A DNA stretch of 7,539 nucleotides, taken from positions 1-7,539 of the forward strand of contig JALSOY010000231.1 of the NCBI GenBank assembly GCA_026986235.1. The letters are read 5' to 3'. The number at the start of each line of letters is the position of its first letter. Position 1 is the stretch's first letter. Source of the DNA: Caldifarciminota bacterium. Its GTDB lineage: Bacteria; Hydrothermota; Hydrothermia; B15-G9; WFZT01. The notes below the pieces were generated by a model, which was not told where the DNA came from, ran no database searches, and was given only the letters and a program-made list of their open reading frames with translations. The position numbers and the translations under genes are program-made. Below, in pieces: positions 5,633 to 7,539 of the stretch.

Positions 5633-6501
5633 TTTTTCAACTTTGGATTGAGGATGTCCCTTAGCCTGTCACCCACAAGGTTTATACCCATGACTATGAG
5701 CATAAGAGCAATTCCGGGGAAAACTGATACCCACCAGTAACCCGAGAAGAGGACCTGATAACCGGACGCAATCATGGAGCCGAGAGAAGGTTTTGTAACA
5801 GGGACTCCGAGGCCCAGGAAGGATAGGGTTGCTTCAAGGATGATTGCATTGGCGATTCTCACAGTACCGATAACTATAACAGGGGCGAGGACATTTGGGA
5901 GTATGTGTCTGAACATGATCCTCAGGTGTCCAACTCCAATCACTCTTGCTGAATCCACATATTCCTTTTCCCTTTCTGCGAGTGTGGATCCTCTGACGGT
6001 TCTGGCGTAGTAAACCCATCCTACAACGGTTATGGCTATTATAATTTTATCAAGTCCCTGTCCCCAGATGGCCATAATCATGAGGGCAATGAGGAGGGCA
6101 GGGAACGAGAGCTGAATGTCAGCGAGTCTCATGATCACCGTATCCACTTTACCTCCGAAGTAGCCTGCGACGAGTCCCAGAATGGTTCCAATAATGGCAG
6201 AAAATATCGTACTCACGATTCCCACGAAGAGGGAAATCCTCATGCCATACAGGATGGTTGAAAAAACTCCACGACCCTGATCGTCGGTTCCGAGCCAGAA
6301 CCTTATACCGTCTGCAACATATCCTGGAGGTTTGTAAGCATTCTGGAGGTTCAACTGCTTGAGGTCGTAAGGATTCTGGGGAGCTATAAAATTGGCGAAA
6401 ATTGCGGAGAGTGTGAGAACTATTATGAGGATTAAACCAAAAACGGCCTCTTTACTTTCAAAAAATTCCTGAACCGTTTCGTTTTTAAATAACCTTTTCA
6501 T
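5629..6501 (-). CDS. dppC: Oligopeptide/dipeptide ABC transporter permease, DppC/OppC type
   Basis: This 290-residue inner-membrane protein forms half of the translocation channel. It has an N-terminal OppC-type segment with the first membrane helix (about 18-39), then a periplasmic stretch with the family motif LGTDDQGRGV (70-79). The transport domain follows, with further helices at about 88-113, 133-148, 151-167, 204-231 and 258-277. The cytoplasmic EAA loop, which docks onto the ATPases, is visible as EYVDSARVIGVG...HILPN (180-203). Length is normal and nothing is disrupted. The start ATG6501 overlaps the dppB stop as ATGA, with only a weak AAGG (6507-6510) upstream, which points to translational coupling. 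Confidence 0.95.
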   Translation of the reverse strand: MKRLFKNETVQEFFESKEAVFGLILIIVLTLSAIFANFIAPQNPYDLKQLNLQNAYKPPGYVADGIRFWLGTDDQGRGVFSTILYGMRISLFVGIVSTIFSAIIGTILGLVAGYFGGKVDTVIMRLADIQLSFPALLIALMIMAIWGQGLDKIIIAITVVGWVYYARTVRGSTLAEREKEYVDSARVIGVGHLRIMFRHILPNVLAPVIVIGTVRIANAIILEATLSFLGLGVPVTKPSLGSMIASGYQVLFSGYWWVSVFPGIALMLIVMGINLVGDRLRDILNPKLKK

Positions 6502-7463
6502 TTCAGCCTTACCCTCGGGTCCAGGAATGTGTAAGTCAGGTCAACTACAAGGTTTATAATAACGAAGATTACTGCGACAATCATGAGGTAGGCGACCACA
6601 ACCGGACGATCGAGGAGGTGTATGGAATCTATCACGAGCTTCCCCATTCCTGGCCAGGCGAACACGGTTTCTGTAACCACTGCAAATGCAAGTATTCCAC
6701 CGAAGTTGAGTCCTATTATGGTGATCACAGGTATCATGATGTTTTTCAGTGCATGGACAAAGATGATTTTTCTACGGGATACGCCTTTGATTTTTGCAAA
6801 TTTTATGTAGTCCTGGAGCAAAACTTCCATCATCCCCGCACGGACGAGTCTAACGAGCAGGGCAAGGTGGTAAAAGGCAAGGGTTACTCCGGGAAGAATA
6901 AGGTGCTTTATACCATCGATGGTAAGAAAGCTCCAGGGGATCCCGAAGACTCTCACTGTTTCTCCCCTGCCCGAGGAGGGGAGCCATCCGAGGGTAACGG
7001 CAAAAATCAAGATCAGCATGACACCCACCCAGAATGTAGGAAAGGAGATACCGAAGAGGGAACCTACCATTATAAGCCTGCTGTGTATTTTTTCCGGATT
7101 TACCGCAGCTATAATTCCAAAAGGTATGCCGAGGAGTACTGCGATCAGCGTGGCAAACATGGCAAGCTCAAAGGTTGCAGGCATCCTTTCAAAAATCAGT
7201 TCAACTGCTGGAGCGTTGTTGACATAGGAGTACCCGAGATTACCGTGAAGGGCGTGTTTTAAAAACTGGATGTACTGCACATGAAGTGGTTTATCGAGTC
7301 CGAGGGCCTTTCTGAGCTGTGCCACCTCAACCTCTGTGGCGTCAGGTGGAGCAAGGAGTTCAACGGGGTCTCCTGACACATATACCATCACAAAAACGAG
7401 TAACGAGACAGCAAGTAAAACAATTATACTCTGCCACAACCTTCTAACGATTACCTCAAGCAT
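6498..7463 (-). CDS. dppB: Oligopeptide/dipeptide ABC transporter permease, DppB/OppB type
   Basis: This 321-residue inner-membrane protein is the other half of the channel and the first gene of the operon. The N-terminus (RRLWQS, then a helix at about 12-29 and SGDP) is typical of DppB. Further helices lie at about 99-121, 131-155, 188-207, 243-266 and 287-309. The EAA loop is QDYIKFAKIKGVS...HALKN (217-241), and the protein ends in the customary LDPRVRLK. ATG7463 is chosen because the N-terminus matches the family and the frame has no other start before an upstream stop. Unusually, no Shine-Dalgarno sequence precedes it and the predicted transcription start is only about 8-10 nt away. The gene is intact and complete. 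Confidence 0.95.
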   Translation of the reverse strand: MLEVIVRRLWQSIIVLLAVSLLVFVMVYVSGDPVELLAPPDATEVEVAQLRKALGLDKPLHVQYIQFLKHALHGNLGYSYVNNAPAVELIFERMPATFELAMFATLIAVLLGIPFGIIAAVNPEKIHSRLIMVGSLFGISFPTFWVGVMLILIFAVTLGWLPSSGRGETVRVFGIPWSFLTIDGIKHLILPGVTLAFYHLALLVRLVRAGMMEVLLQDYIKFAKIKGVSRRKIIFVHALKNIMIPVITIIGLNFGGILAFAVVTETVFAWPGMGKLVIDSIHLLDRPVVVAYLMIVAVIFVIINLVVDLTYTFLDPRVRLK

Positions 7464-7478
7464 GATAAAACGCCCGCA

Positions 7479-7507
7479 ATTTTATTCATCATAAATAAAA
7501 CAGTCAA
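7479..7507 (-). promoter_or_regulatory. Predicted promoter of the ABC transporter operon
   Basis: On the minus strand, -35 TTGACT (7502-7507; 5/6) and -10 TAAAAT (7479-7484; 5/6) are separated by exactly 17 nt. The start would fall near 7471-7473. The segment between -10 and start is G/C-rich (TGCGGGCG), a feature that in well-studied bacteria goes with stringent, growth-rate control; applying it here is inference. A further promoter beyond the right edge cannot be excluded. Confidence 0.65.
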
Positions 7508-7539
7508 GAATCCGCTAAGGTATTTATTCATTTCTCACC

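Noticed and set aside
6618..7262. A 214-codon open frame on the plus strand opposite dppB.
   Set aside because: It is antisense to a clear permease gene, lacks any recognisable domain, and its composition looks like a shadow of membrane-helix codons.

Overview
The window looks like thermophilic bacterial chromosome. Three things suggest this: standard bacterial -35/-10 promoters, Shine-Dalgarno sites, and a thermophile-style CRISPR array whose repeat ends in GAAAC. The solute-binding protein has a signal peptide running into AKTLVVG, a mature N-terminus I associate with Thermotogota-like bacteria. The phylum assignment is a weak inference. The content is mostly ordinary; the least explained part is the 439-bp intergenic region.

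Layout, left to right. Bases 1-214 are the leader-proximal end of a CRISPR array read leftward: one partial and three complete identical repeats with three complete spacers, continuing beyond the left edge. No cas gene is in the window. Bases 215-653 have no gene. They hold the CRISPR leader with a leftward promoter (285-313), a family of GGGAT...AAAAAT motifs (about 349-629) including a 19/22-matching direct repeat pair, a co-centred dyad (518-545), and a rightward promoter (593-621). That promoter drives an aldehyde dehydrogenase gene (654-2072) with all catalytic motifs intact. A 14-bp, all-G/C hairpin (2077-2107) fills the gap to the convergent operon.

Bases 2114-7463 are a complete leftward peptide/nickel-type (Dpp/Opp-like) ABC import operon, read as permease B, permease C, ATPase D, ATPase F, then solute-binding protein. 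B/C and C/D overlap by ATGA, D/F overlap by 26 nt, and the binding-protein gene comes last after a 17-nt gap with its own strong ribosome binding site. A good promoter (7479-7507) lies so close to dppB that the mRNA would be nearly leaderless. The five proteins would form one importer: the exported receptor delivers an oligopeptide or similar solute to the B/C channel, powered by the D/F ATPases. The substrate cannot be read from sequence. The aldehyde dehydrogenase has no evident functional link to the transporter.
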